Shown here: positions 7,445 through 12,980 of the stretch, one piece after another
Layout of the letters: each line of letters begins with the position of its first letter
How positions within the stretch are numbered: position 1 is the first letter of the stretch
Source: Bacteroidota bacterium
GTDB lineage: Bacteria > Bacteroidota > Bacteroidia > Flavobacteriales > Weeksellaceae
DNA: 12,980 nt
NCBI GenBank assembly: GCA_023457935.1
Contig: JAEXBA010000079.1
Location: 1 to 12,980, forward strand
Reading direction: 5' to 3'
Translations under genes and position numbers: made by a program
The notes under the pieces: model-generated
The model's database searches: none
Seen by the model: only the letters and a program-made list of their open reading frames with translations
What the model was told of the DNA's origin: nothing

Positions 7445-8238
7445 TTCTTGGGTATAAAGATAATGTTGTTGATGTATTCTGCTCTGTTCTTCACATGTTC
7501 CTGGTTTTGGGATGAAACCAGTGTTTCGGTAAGATCACGAAGCGCAAAACTGCTCCGTTCAAGATATTTCGGTGTATAACCCCATGCTGCAACAGATGAA
7601 ATAAGATTCCACACAGGTTCCTGATGATGGCGCTGTTCCATTTCCACCATTAGGGTAGGTCTGTATTTTTTTATGGTTTTTTCTGCGCCTTTTAAAGTCT
7701 GCATTTCGTTGCCTTCAACATCAATCTTGATGAAATCAATCCGGCGGATGTGTTCCAGTTCTGCCCAGTCGTCCAGCCGGATGACTTTGACCTTCTGCAG
7801 GATGGTTTTTTCCTCATCTTTTTCCTGGAATTCTGTCTTGAGTGTTCCCCGCGAAGTGATTTTCTTTCCGTTGATGACCGGAATCTTAAAAGCCGCCACG
7901 GTATTTTCGTCCGAAAGTGCCAGCGCGAAAATACGCATGGCCGGGAAAATCCTCATCAGACGGCGGTGCAGTTCCTTATTGGGTTCAAATGCGATGATGT
8001 TTTCCGGCTTCAGTTTTTCTTCATACTGAAAAAGATAGGAACCAACATTGGCGCCGATTTCCAGAACTACGGCGTTTCTTGAGAGATATTCCTGAACCCA
8101 GACCAGTTCCGGCTCCAGATTCCGGGAAAGCACCGTGTCGCGGCTGAGGTTTTTCAGTTTCCTGAAATACCGCTCCCGGTAGAAGTCCGGTGTAACGAAC
8201 TGCATTTTTTCGGTTATCCAGGAGTACAGTGTTTTCAA
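7441..8238 (-). CDS. FkbM-family SAM-dependent methyltransferase
   Basis: A 265-aa class I methyltransferase of the FkbM family, members of which O-methylate sugars or natural products. VLEIGANVGSY (58-68) is motif I of the SAM site, and IIAFEPNKELH (81-91) carries the acidic ribose-binding residue. RIDFIKIDVEGNEMQTLKGAE (166-186) is the family's hallmark block, and RPTLMVEMEQRHH (193-205) follows it. The start is uncertain. A TTG at 8238 gives MKTLYSWITEK, and an ATG at 8205 (residue 12) would remove that segment. The TTG form is kept because the -7-like element at 8258-8265 leaves room for a short leader and the extra residues read as a natural N-terminus. It is the first gene of a two-gene unit with the flippase, which suggests methylation of a glycan precursor before or during export. 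Confidence 0.85.
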   Translation of the reverse strand: MKTLYSWITEKMQFVTPDFYRERYFRKLKNLSRDTVLSRNLEPELVWVQEYLSRNAVVLEIGANVGSYLFQYEEKLKPENIIAFEPNKELHRRLMRIFPAMRIFALALSDENTVAAFKIPVINGKKITSRGTLKTEFQEKDEEKTILQKVKVIRLDDWAELEHIRRIDFIKIDVEGNEMQTLKGAEKTIKKYRPTLMVEMEQRHHQEPVWNLISSVAAWGYTPKYLERSSFALRDLTETLVSSQNQEHVKNRAEYINNIIFIPKK

Positions 8239-8257
8239 TTGTTCTGATTCAGGAGAA

Positions 8258-8265
8258 CAAATATA
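8258..8265 (-). promoter_or_regulatory. -7 element for the methyltransferase-flippase unit
   Basis: On the minus strand the bases read TATATTTG, an exact fit to TAnnTTTG, 19 nt before the TTG start of the methyltransferase gene. No clear TTG lies about 19 bp upstream, so the -33 box is weak or absent. Confidence 0.45.
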
Positions 8266-8349
8266 GCAAAATGTGTTAAATAAATGTTAAAGCGAATAAT
8301 CCCGCTGAGATAATTGCGAAAATAAAGTAGTTCATTGCCGAGGTTTCGT

Positions 8350-8357
8350 TAAATTTA
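8350..8357 (+). promoter_or_regulatory. Possible -7 element for the amylase gene
   Basis: TAAATTTA fits TAnnTTTG except for the final G and lies 20 nt before the ATG at 8378. If it is used, transcription begins after the ATG at 8357, which supports the later start codon. The divergent promoter for the methyltransferase gene lies about 90 bp to the left. Confidence 0.35.
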
Positions 8358-8377
8358 TGCCCGCAATTTATTCCATC

Positions 8378-10024
8378 ATGAAAAAAACAATTCTTATAGC
8401 CGCACTGGCATTCCTGGCTTCATGTTCAACACAGAAAACCGTTCAGCAAAACCAGAGTTTCGACTGGAAAGGCGCCAACCTTTACTTCCTGCTGACGGAC
8501 CGTTTCCATAACGGAAATCCTGACAACGACGTGAATTTCGGGCGTACAGAAAAAGCAGCCATTCTGAGAGGTTTTGAAGGCGGTGACTTACGCGGAGTAA
8601 TCCAGAAAATTGATGACAATTACTTTACGGATTTGGGTGTGAATGCCATCTGGATGACACCCATTGTGGAGCAGATTCACGGTGCAACCAACGAAGGCAC
8701 GGGAAATACCTACGGATTTCACGGCTACTGGACGAAAGACTGGACGGCACTTGATCCCAACTTCGGTACAAAGGCAGAATTGAAGGAACTCGTGGATAAA
8801 GCGCACAAAAAAGGAATCCGTGTGGTTCTGGATGCGGTGATTAATCATACCGGTCCCGTTACCGCAAAGGATCCGGTTTTTCCGGGCAACTGGGTGCGCA
8901 CTTCGCCGCAGTGTACCTACGACGGTTATGTGAATACTACCGCGTGTACTTTGGTGGCCAATCTTCCGGATATTCTTACTGAAGAAAATCAGGCCGTTGA
9001 GCTTCCGCAGCAGCTGGTGGACAAATGGAAAGCCGAAGGAAGATACGAAGAAGAAATGCGCGAGCTGGATGCTTTTTTTGCAGAAACCGGTTATCCGAGA
9101 GCAGCAAAATACTACATCATGAAATGGCTGGCCGATTATATAACCGATTTCGGTATTGACGGCTACCGTGTTGATACTGTGAAACATACCAATGAAGATG
9201 TATGGAAAGAGTTTCAGGAAGTGGCACAGTCGGCATTTGATGAATACAAAGCAGCGAATCCTTCAAAAGTTTTGGATGACACACCGTTTTTTACGGTAGG
9301 TGAAGTCTATGGATACGGCATTTCGCAGAAGGAAAACTATGATTTCGGCGACCGGAAAGTCAATTATTTCGACAACGGATTTAATTCACTGATTAATTTT
9401 GACTTCAAAGGAGACGCTACAAAATCCTATGAGGAAATTTTCAGTAAGTATTCGCAGATTCTGAATTCAGAAAAGAAAGGACTCAGCGTTATGAATTATA
9501 CTTCGTCACATGATGACGGTTCACCGTACGACAGAGACCGCAAAAAATCTTTTGAGAACGCAACGAAACTGCTGCTTTCGCCAGGAATCTCCCAGATTTA
9601 TTACGGTGATGAAAGTGCAAGACCGCTTGTGGTTGCCGGAGCGGAAGGTGACGCCAATCTTCGCAGCAACATGAACTGGAACGATATTCAGAATAACAGC
9701 GATACAAAGCGACTGCTGAGACACTGGCAGAAACTCGGACAGTTCCGTGCAAAACATCCCGCAGTAGGCGCCGGTGTTCATCAGATGATTTCAAGTTCGC
9801 CTTACTGGTTCTCCAGAACCTATACCAACGGAGATTATTCCGACCGTGTGGTCATCGGTATTGATCTGCCGATGCAGACGCGTGAGGTGGATGTTTCCTC
9901 GGTATTCAGAAACGGCGAGCAGATCCGCGATGCCTATTCCGGAGCTTCAATGCCTGTAATTAAAGGGAAAGTGTCCTTTGCCAGCGCCCATTCTGTGTCT
10001 TTGCTGGAAGTGGTTCCGAAGTAA
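8378..10024 (+). CDS. GH13 alpha-amylase lipoprotein (MalS-like)
   Basis: A 548-aa GH13 glycoside hydrolase that should cleave alpha-1,4-glucans at the cell envelope. With the ATG at 8378 the protein begins MKKTILIAALAFLASC, a lipoprotein signal with lipobox LASC and Cys16; the ATG at 8357 would add seven residues before it. All four GH13 regions are present, numbered from 8378: DAVINH (152-157), GYRVDTVKH (262-270, nucleophile Asp266), GEVYG (308-312, acid/base Glu309) and SSHDDG (376-381, transition-state Asp379). HGYWTKDWTALDPNFGT before region I resembles E. coli MalS, the periplasmic alpha-amylase. A loop between regions I and II carries Cys179 and Cys190, which may form a disulfide. No SusC/SusD pair, regulator or other starch gene is adjacent, so it stands outside a typical utilisation locus. 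It converges on the VOC gene with only 6 bp between stops. Confidence 0.92.
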   Translation: MKKTILIAALAFLASCSTQKTVQQNQSFDWKGANLYFLLTDRFHNGNPDNDVNFGRTEKAAILRGFEGGDLRGVIQKIDDNYFTDLGVNAIWMTPIVEQIHGATNEGTGNTYGFHGYWTKDWTALDPNFGTKAELKELVDKAHKKGIRVVLDAVINHTGPVTAKDPVFPGNWVRTSPQCTYDGYVNTTACTLVANLPDILTEENQAVELPQQLVDKWKAEGRYEEEMRELDAFFAETGYPRAAKYYIMKWLADYITDFGIDGYRVDTVKHTNEDVWKEFQEVAQSAFDEYKAANPSKVLDDTPFFTVGEVYGYGISQKENYDFGDRKVNYFDNGFNSLINFDFKGDATKSYEEIFSKYSQILNSEKKGLSVMNYTSSHDDGSPYDRDRKKSFENATKLLLSPGISQIYYGDESARPLVVAGAEGDANLRSNMNWNDIQNNSDTKRLLRHWQKLGQFRAKHPAVGAGVHQMISSSPYWFSRTYTNGDYSDRVVIGIDLPMQTREVDVSSVFRNGEQIRDAYSGASMPVIKGKVSFASAHSVSLLEVVPK

Positions 10025-10030
10025 CAACGT

Positions 10031-10381
10031 TTACAGACTTTCGCCGAACGTCAGCAGGTTGGAATCCGGATCCAGAACTGAAAACTCTTTCATATTCCAT
10101 GGTTTAGATTCCAGTCTGCCGTTTGGGTGAATCTGAACACCTTTTTCAATAAGCGTCTGATACAGCTGATCAATTTCCGACACGCGGAGATAAACCATGC
10201 CGTAATTTTCTTCCGGCTTAAGACTTCCGAATTCAAAAAAATGGATTTCAGCGTGATCTTTCTTCAGTAAAAGATAATGGCCGTAATCGCCTGTTTCTTC
10301 AAAACCGAGAAAATTAAGGTAGAAGTTTTTGGTTTCGGAACTGTTTCGCATGGGCAGTTTCGGGCAGACAGAATTCAGCAT
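10031..10381 (-). CDS. VOC-fold (glyoxalase/bleomycin-resistance-like) protein
   Basis: A 116-aa single-domain protein of the vicinal oxygen chelate fold. The opening KLPMRNSSETKNFYLNFLGFEE (about 8-29) is the classic first beta-alpha unit. EIHFFEF and YGMVYLRVSEIDQLYQTLIEKGVQI (60-84) make the second unit, and FSVLDPDSNLLTFGE (100-114) the last strand, with a glutamate at the usual metal-ligand position. It resembles bleomycin-binding proteins, which sequester rather than hydrolyse the drug, but many relatives bind other small molecules, so no resistance function is claimed. The ATG at 10381 is preceded by a short AT-rich stretch with no clear promoter. It may be read from the DUF2461 gene, which ends 60 bp upstream on the same strand. 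Confidence 0.8.
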   Translation of the reverse strand: MLNSVCPKLPMRNSSETKNFYLNFLGFEETGDYGHYLLLKKDHAEIHFFEFGSLKPEENYGMVYLRVSEIDQLYQTLIEKGVQIHPNGRLESKPWNMKEFSVLDPDSNLLTFGESL

Positions 10382-10441
10382 AAGATTTCATAATGGTTTA
10401 GTTAGAAAAGAGGTCAGCGAATAAGTAAAATGCAGACGAAA

Positions 10442-11065
10442 TTATTCAATTGAAGCATTCAGGAAATCCACAAAATCCGCCATTTTCTCAAATTCCTTCG
10501 CACAGCTTTTTACAGCATCTGCTTTCATCAGTTCTTCTTTGAGAAACTCCGCCATTGGATCATCTTTTTCGAATCCCTGCGGAACTCTTGACAGTTTTTC
10601 ATTGCTGAATTCAAACTTTTTGAAATCTTTATGACCGATAATTCCATTGAATTCATCCGCATTTACAGAAATTTCCTGACGGATTTTTTTCAGCTGTTTC
10701 GGATCGCACATATAAACACCGGCAGCCAGAAAACATTCGCCCGGAGAAATGTGCAGATAGTAACCTGCGCCGCCGTCTTTCTTGCCGATTCCGTTGATGG
10801 AAGCCCCGAAATTGGTTTTATACGGTGATTTGTCCTTCGCAAAACGCGTATCTCGGTAGATTCTGAAAAGCGTTTTCTTCGGATCAAGTTTACCCAGATT
10901 TTCATCAAAGGCGCTCTTTTTTTCCAGAAGTTCCGATACAAAGTCAAGAACGTTCTGATTGGCAGCAACATACCGGGCCTTGTTTTCATTAAACCAGTCG
11001 CGGTTATTGTTCTTTTTGAGATCCTTCAGAAATTTAAAGGTTTCTTTATCTATAGTTGAAGCCAT
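10442..11065 (-). CDS. DUF2461 domain protein
   Basis: A 207-aa cytoplasmic protein of unknown function, essentially one DUF2461 domain (also known as the TIGR02453 family). Family hallmarks are visible: FLKDLKKNNNRDWFNENKARY near the N-terminus, KTLFRIYRDTRFAKDKSPYKTNFGA in the middle, and GGAGYYLHISPGECFLAAGVYMCDP, where an HxxP and a glycine-rich strand recur. The family is widespread in Bacteroidota and has no settled activity. The frame is open up to a TTG at 11083, but a -7 element at 11081-11088 covers that codon, so the ATG at 11065 (MASTIDKETF) is chosen. The gene is divergent from the NTF2-like gene and is followed at 60 bp by the VOC gene on the same strand. Confidence 0.88.
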   Translation of the reverse strand: MASTIDKETFKFLKDLKKNNNRDWFNENKARYVAANQNVLDFVSELLEKKSAFDENLGKLDPKKTLFRIYRDTRFAKDKSPYKTNFGASINGIGKKDGGAGYYLHISPGECFLAAGVYMCDPKQLKKIRQEISVNADEFNGIIGHKDFKKFEFSNEKLSRVPQGFEKDDPMAEFLKEELMKADAVKSCAKEFEKMADFVDFLNASIE

Positions 11066-11080
11066 TTTTAGTAATTTTAT

Positions 11081-11088
11081 CAAAAGTA
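11081..11088 (-). promoter_or_regulatory. -7 element for the DUF2461 gene
   Basis: On the minus strand the bases read TACTTTTG, an exact fit to TAnnTTTG, 15 nt before the ATG at 11065. It overlaps a possible TTG codon at 11083, so translation cannot begin there on a transcript from this promoter. No clear -33 TTG is present. Confidence 0.5.
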
Positions 11089-11134
11089 GAGATATTTTAA
11101 TTACGTTTTTAGTTTTTACTGAAGAATAATACAG

Positions 11135-11602
11135 ATGAGCATCAATCCTTATAAAATCATTCTTAAAAGTAAGATTGTCAATGGCTTCAAAAGTTTAAGC
11201 AACGGTAATTACAAGCGACTGCTGGATCTGTATGATGATAATGTTCATCAGATCTTTGAAGGCAGTCATGCCCTTGCAGGCGAACGTTTTACAAAAGCCG
11301 GAGTGGAACTTTGGTTTCAGCGGTTTATCAGATTATTACCATCAAAATTTGAGCTGAAAGATTTCATCATTTCCGGCGGGCCTTGGAATACCGATGTGGT
11401 TTTTGAGTTTGAAGATAATGTAACTCCGGCGTTCGGTCCGTCATACCGCAATCATGGGATTCTCCGCGGCAAAATTGTTTGGGGGAAAGCAAAACTGATT
11501 CACATTTACGTTGATACTGCCAAAGTGGAAAAAGCATTAAAGGTTCTGGCTGAAAACGGAGTGGAAGAAGCATCTGCAGAACCAGTAGCTGATCCTTCAT
11601 AA
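11135..11602 (+). CDS. NTF2-like (SnoaL-like) protein
   Basis: A 155-aa protein with the pattern of the NTF2/SnoaL alpha-plus-beta barrel. An N-terminal helix IVNGFKSLSNGNYKRLLDLYDDNVHQIFEGSHALAGERFTKAGVELWFQRFIRLLP (15-69) matches the helical part of the cone, where 'F..L..GNY..LL.LY...V...F.G.H.L.G' is typical. The strands follow: FELKDFIISGGPWNTDVVFEFEDN, NHGILRGKIVWGKAKLIHIYVDT. Family members act as isomerases, cyclases or ligand-binding modules; no catalytic Asp/His pair can be assigned here. A short acidic, Pro/Ala tail (EEASAEPVADPS) ends the protein. The ATG at 11135 is the only good start. The next gene follows after 11 bp, so the two are probably co-transcribed. Confidence 0.75.
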   Translation: MSINPYKIILKSKIVNGFKSLSNGNYKRLLDLYDDNVHQIFEGSHALAGERFTKAGVELWFQRFIRLLPSKFELKDFIISGGPWNTDVVFEFEDNVTPAFGPSYRNHGILRGKIVWGKAKLIHIYVDTAKVEKALKVLAENGVEEASAEPVADPS

Positions 11603-11613
11603 ATGAGTTGCAG

Positions 11614-12120
11614 ATGAGTACCACGCTTGAAGATTATTTCAAAACCTACAGCAAGGATGCGATTATTGCAGATCTGCAGAGCAGCCCCGAAAAATTTCTG
11701 GAACTGATGGATATTGCGGTAAATCCGTCCGATAAAAATGCATGGCGCGCCTGCTGGATTCTCCGTTCTTCCATGAACAGAAACGATGAAAGGATTCAGC
11801 GCATTTCACATCAGCTTGTACAGATTCTTCCTGAAGCGAAGGAAGGTCATCAGCGCGAAATTCTGTATCTGCTCGAAAATATTAAAGTTTCTGAAGAAGA
11901 TGAAGGCAATCTGTTCAATACGTGTATGAATATCTGGGAGAAAACCAAAAGTCAGCCGTCGGTTCGGTTTCACGCATTTAAAATGATTTTGAAAATAATT
12001 AAGAAGTACCCGGAACTGGCTTCAGAAATAGAGTTTTTAACAGAGCCGCATTTTATGGATTCCCTTACACACGGCGCAAGACACAGTGTGAATAAACTTT
12101 TGAAAGAATTTAGAACTTAG
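11614..12120 (+). CDS. HEAT/armadillo-like helical protein of unknown function
   Basis: A 168-aa, probably all-helical cytoplasmic protein. Successive amphipathic helices can be read: LEDYFKTYSKDAIIADLQSS, PEKFLELMDIAVNP, NAWRACWILRSSM, DERIQRISHQLVQILPE, HQREILYLLENIKV, GNLFNTCMNIWEK, SVRFHAFKMILKIIKKYP and HSVNKLLKEF. Spacing and content (W-R-A-x-W-I-L and V-R-x-H-A-x-x-x-x-x-x-I) resemble the short armadillo-like proteins common in Bacteroidota, which probably bind other proteins. No signal peptide or catalytic motif is seen. The start is placed at ATG 11614 (MSTTLEDYF), since a TTG two codons earlier has no support. It is 11 bp after the NTF2-like gene, so the two are likely one transcript. 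Confidence 0.72.
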   Translation: MSTTLEDYFKTYSKDAIIADLQSSPEKFLELMDIAVNPSDKNAWRACWILRSSMNRNDERIQRISHQLVQILPEAKEGHQREILYLLENIKVSEEDEGNLFNTCMNIWEKTKSQPSVRFHAFKMILKIIKKYPELASEIEFLTEPHFMDSLTHGARHSVNKLLKEFRT

Positions 12121-12147
12121 GTTTGGAGTTCGGATTTCAATTTTTCA

Positions 12148-12166
12148 GCCTGAGGCTCTCGAAGGC
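12148..12166 (+). repeat. REP-like hairpin, left copy
   Basis: GCCTGAGGCTCTCGAAGGC folds as GCCT/AGGC, a two-base bulge (GA), GAG/CTC and a GCT loop, the stem-bulge-stem-loop form of REP elements. It matches the reverse complement of 12570-12588 at 18 of 19 positions. Confidence 0.75.
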
Positions 12167-12179
12167 TCATTAAAAACAC

Positions 12180-12195
12180 AAAACCGAAGGTTTTT
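12180..12195 (+). terminator. Weak hairpin, possible terminator
   Basis: A 6-bp stem AAAACC/GGTTTT with a GAA loop is followed by only one further T and then CC. It lies 60 nt after the stop of the HEAT-like gene and just beyond the left REP-like copy. It may help to end that transcript, but the tail is short. Confidence 0.35.
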
Positions 12196-12205
12196 CCATT
12201 TTTCA

Positions 12206-12502
12206 TTATCTGTTGGGATACTTTCTCTTCGAAAGATTGGGAAGCTTTTCCCATTCGTCATTAATGATGGCTTCCTTTTTCTTCCTGCTCCATCCTTTTA
12301 TCTGTTTTTCAAATGCGATCGCCTGACTGATATCGCTGAATTCTGTATAAAAAACCACTTCAACAGGTCTTCTGAAATAAGTGTAGCACTTGGAATCATA
12401 TCCGTTCTGATGTTCCAGAAACCGGACTTCCAGATTAGTGGTCATTCCGGTATAATAAGTGTTGTCCGAACATTCGAGAATGTACACAAAGTAGGTTTTC
12501 AT
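12206..12502 (-). CDS. Small single-domain GIY-YIG nuclease
   Basis: A 98-aa protein that is essentially one GIY-YIG catalytic domain, the size of the YhbQ/UPF0213 group, which are presumed DNA nucleases with no settled cellular role. In order: FVYILECSDNTYYTGMTTNLEVRFLEH (5-31) holds the GIY-equivalent Y7, the YTG triplet at 17-19, the catalytic Arg27 and His31. FEKQIKGWSRKKKEAII (64-80) holds the metal-binding Glu65 and the basic helix. All key residues appear intact. The frame stays open to 12598, but a -7 element at 12518-12525 and the adjacent REP-like repeat lie in that stretch, so the start is ATG 12502 (or the ATG directly before it at 12505). The gene is enclosed by two inverted REP-like hairpins, which suggests a possible functional or mobile link. 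Confidence 0.88.
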   Translation of the reverse strand: MKTYFVYILECSDNTYYTGMTTNLEVRFLEHQNGYDSKCYTYFRRPVEVVFYTEFSDISQAIAFEKQIKGWSRKKKEAIINDEWEKLPNLSKRKYPNR

Positions 12503-12517
12503 CATTTTAGTTTTATT

Positions 12518-12525
12518 CAAATTTA
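12518..12525 (-). promoter_or_regulatory. -7 element for the GIY-YIG gene
   Basis: On the minus strand the bases read TAAATTTG, an exact fit to TAnnTTTG, 12-15 nt before the two adjacent ATG codons. No clear TTG is seen at -33; a TTTC lies near the right distance, close to a hairpin at 12543-12557. Confidence 0.45.
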
Positions 12526-12542
12526 GCTTTTTTTCTGATGGA

Positions 12543-12557
12543 GAAAGCTTCGCTTTC
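12543..12557. repeat. Short hairpin GAAAGC-TTC-GCTTTC
   Basis: A perfect 6-bp inverted repeat with a 3-nt loop lies between the GIY-YIG -7 element and the right REP-like copy. It has no T tract and is not a terminator; it may belong to the same composite repeat as the REP-like copy. Confidence 0.5.
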
Positions 12558-12569
12558 AAAGTTATCAGT

Positions 12570-12588
12570 GCCTTCGAGAACCTCAGGC
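12570..12588 (-). repeat. REP-like hairpin, right copy (inverted)
   Basis: GCCTTCGAGAACCTCAGGC is the reverse complement of the left copy at 12148-12166 with one difference, in the loop. It folds as GCCT/AGGC with a TC bulge, GAG/CTC and an AAC loop. The two copies enclose the GIY-YIG gene within 441 bp. Confidence 0.75.
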
Positions 12589-12699
12589 AGACCTTCACAA
12601 ACTCTTCATTCTTAACCCTTGATTTTTTAAAATATTGATTTTCTATACATTAACAAAAGTTTAATAATTTGCCTTAAAAATTATCAAAAATAAAAAACG

Positions 12700-12707
12700 T
12701 ATCTTTG
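12700..12707 (+). promoter_or_regulatory. -7 element of the DEAD-box helicase gene
   Basis: TATCTTTG is an exact TAnnTTTG match, followed by CCCCC, in an AT-rich region 27 nt before the ATG. The expected leader is about 20 nt. A TTTG at 12668-12671 is 28 bp upstream, longer than the usual -33 spacing, so the -33 box is uncertain. Confidence 0.6.
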
Positions 12708-12733
12708 CCCCCGAATTATAGACGATCTTTTAC

Positions 12734-12980
12734 ATGAATTTATTTACGGAGACCAATTTAAGTTCTGAAATCCTTCAGGCGATTGGCGAACTGGGCTTTG
12801 TGAGCCCAACTGAAATCCAAAAACAGACTATTCCTTTTATCTCTTCAGATATACGCGATCTCATCGCACTTGCGCAGACAGGAACAGGCAAAACAGCAGC
12901 ATTTTCGCTTCCGATTTTGGATATGATTGACGACGGGAGTCGCAAAATCCAACTTTTGGTGCTGTGTCCTACAAGAGAAC
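12734..12980 (+). CDS. DEAD-box RNA helicase, N-terminal part (cut by window end)
   Basis: The first 82 codons of an ATP-dependent RNA helicase of superfamily 2; the gene continues past the window. FVSPTEIQKQTIP (22-34) is the Q motif, which recognises adenine. ALAQTGTGKT (45-54) is motif I (Walker A), and CPTRE (78-82) begins motif Ia. The spacing is normal for bacterial DEAD-box proteins such as RhlE, CsdA or SrmB, which remodel rRNA and mRNA in the cytoplasm. The DEAD and SAT motifs and the C-terminal tail that would tell these apart lie outside, so no symbol is given. The ATG at 12734 follows a good -7 element and gives the expected short N-terminus. Confidence 0.93.
   Translation, partial: MNLFTETNLSSEILQAIGELGFVSPTEIQKQTIPFISSDIRDLIALAQTGTGKTAAFSLPILDMIDDGSRKIQLLVLCPTRE

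Noticed and set aside
7673..8082. Plus-strand open frames within the FkbM methyltransferase gene
   Set aside because: Both are antisense shadows of a gene with clear family motifs and show Ser/Phe-rich, low-sense composition.
8357..8377. Upstream ATG for the amylase
   Set aside because: It would place MPAIYSI before a complete lipoprotein signal peptide and overlaps the likely -7 element. The ATG at 8378 fits better.
10014..10040. Shared terminator between the amylase and VOC genes
   Set aside because: The stops are only 6 bp apart and no stable hairpin with a T tract can be drawn; the best pairing is four base pairs.
12506..12598. About 31-residue N-terminal extension of the GIY-YIG protein
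   Set aside because: The stretch encodes no part of the domain and contains a -7 element, a hairpin and the right REP-like repeat.

Overview
The window looks like chromosomal DNA of a Flavobacteriia-type Bacteroidota, probably from the Chryseobacterium/Kaistella group. The taxonomic call is an inference from four things: TAnnTTTG-type -7 promoter elements in front of several genes, a general lack of Shine-Dalgarno sequences, signal peptides ending in FSQ or in lipoboxes with short polar tails, and the character of the proteins. It is mostly an ordinary chromosomal stretch. No phage, integrase, insertion sequence, CRISPR array or classical defence operon is visible.

Layout. Positions 1-155 hold a tRNA-Arg(UCU) gene between two intrinsic terminators. 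A plus-strand run at 210-5311 follows: aspartate ammonia-lyase (aspA), a GT2 glycosyltransferase, a secreted YtcJ-like amidohydrolase, and an uncharacterised protein resembling GT-B glycosyltransferases. The first three are separated by 7 bp or overlap by 4 bp. The fourth is set apart by a tandem array of an 8-bp unit. A small PepSY-like lipoprotein (5411-5893) ends at a hairpin terminator that reaches into the convergent gene. On the minus strand, an FkbM methyltransferase and a Wzx-like flippase (8238-5945) overlap by 4 bp and form a small surface-glycan module. Divergent from them is a lipoprotein alpha-amylase with MalS-like sequence features (8378-10024). Next come minus-strand genes for a VOC-fold protein and a DUF2461 protein, then a plus-strand pair encoding an NTF2-like protein and a HEAT-like helical protein. 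The right end holds a small GIY-YIG nuclease gene between two inverted copies of a 19-bp REP-like hairpin, and the first 82 codons of a DEAD-box RNA helicase that runs off the window.

How the parts fit. Glycan-related genes recur (GT2, GT-B-like, FkbM methyltransferase, flippase, amylase), but they lie in separate transcription units mixed with housekeeping genes, so this is not one complete polysaccharide locus. AspA is a metabolic enzyme whose link to its downstream neighbours is unclear.

The two features most worth following up are the GIY-YIG gene enclosed by inverted REP-like hairpins at 12148-12588, which could be a small non-autonomous or self-contained repeat-nuclease unit, and the 8-bp GTGATGRR array at 4149-4273, which covers the stop codon of one gene and runs up to the GTG start of the next. 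Neither can be called a new system from one copy.
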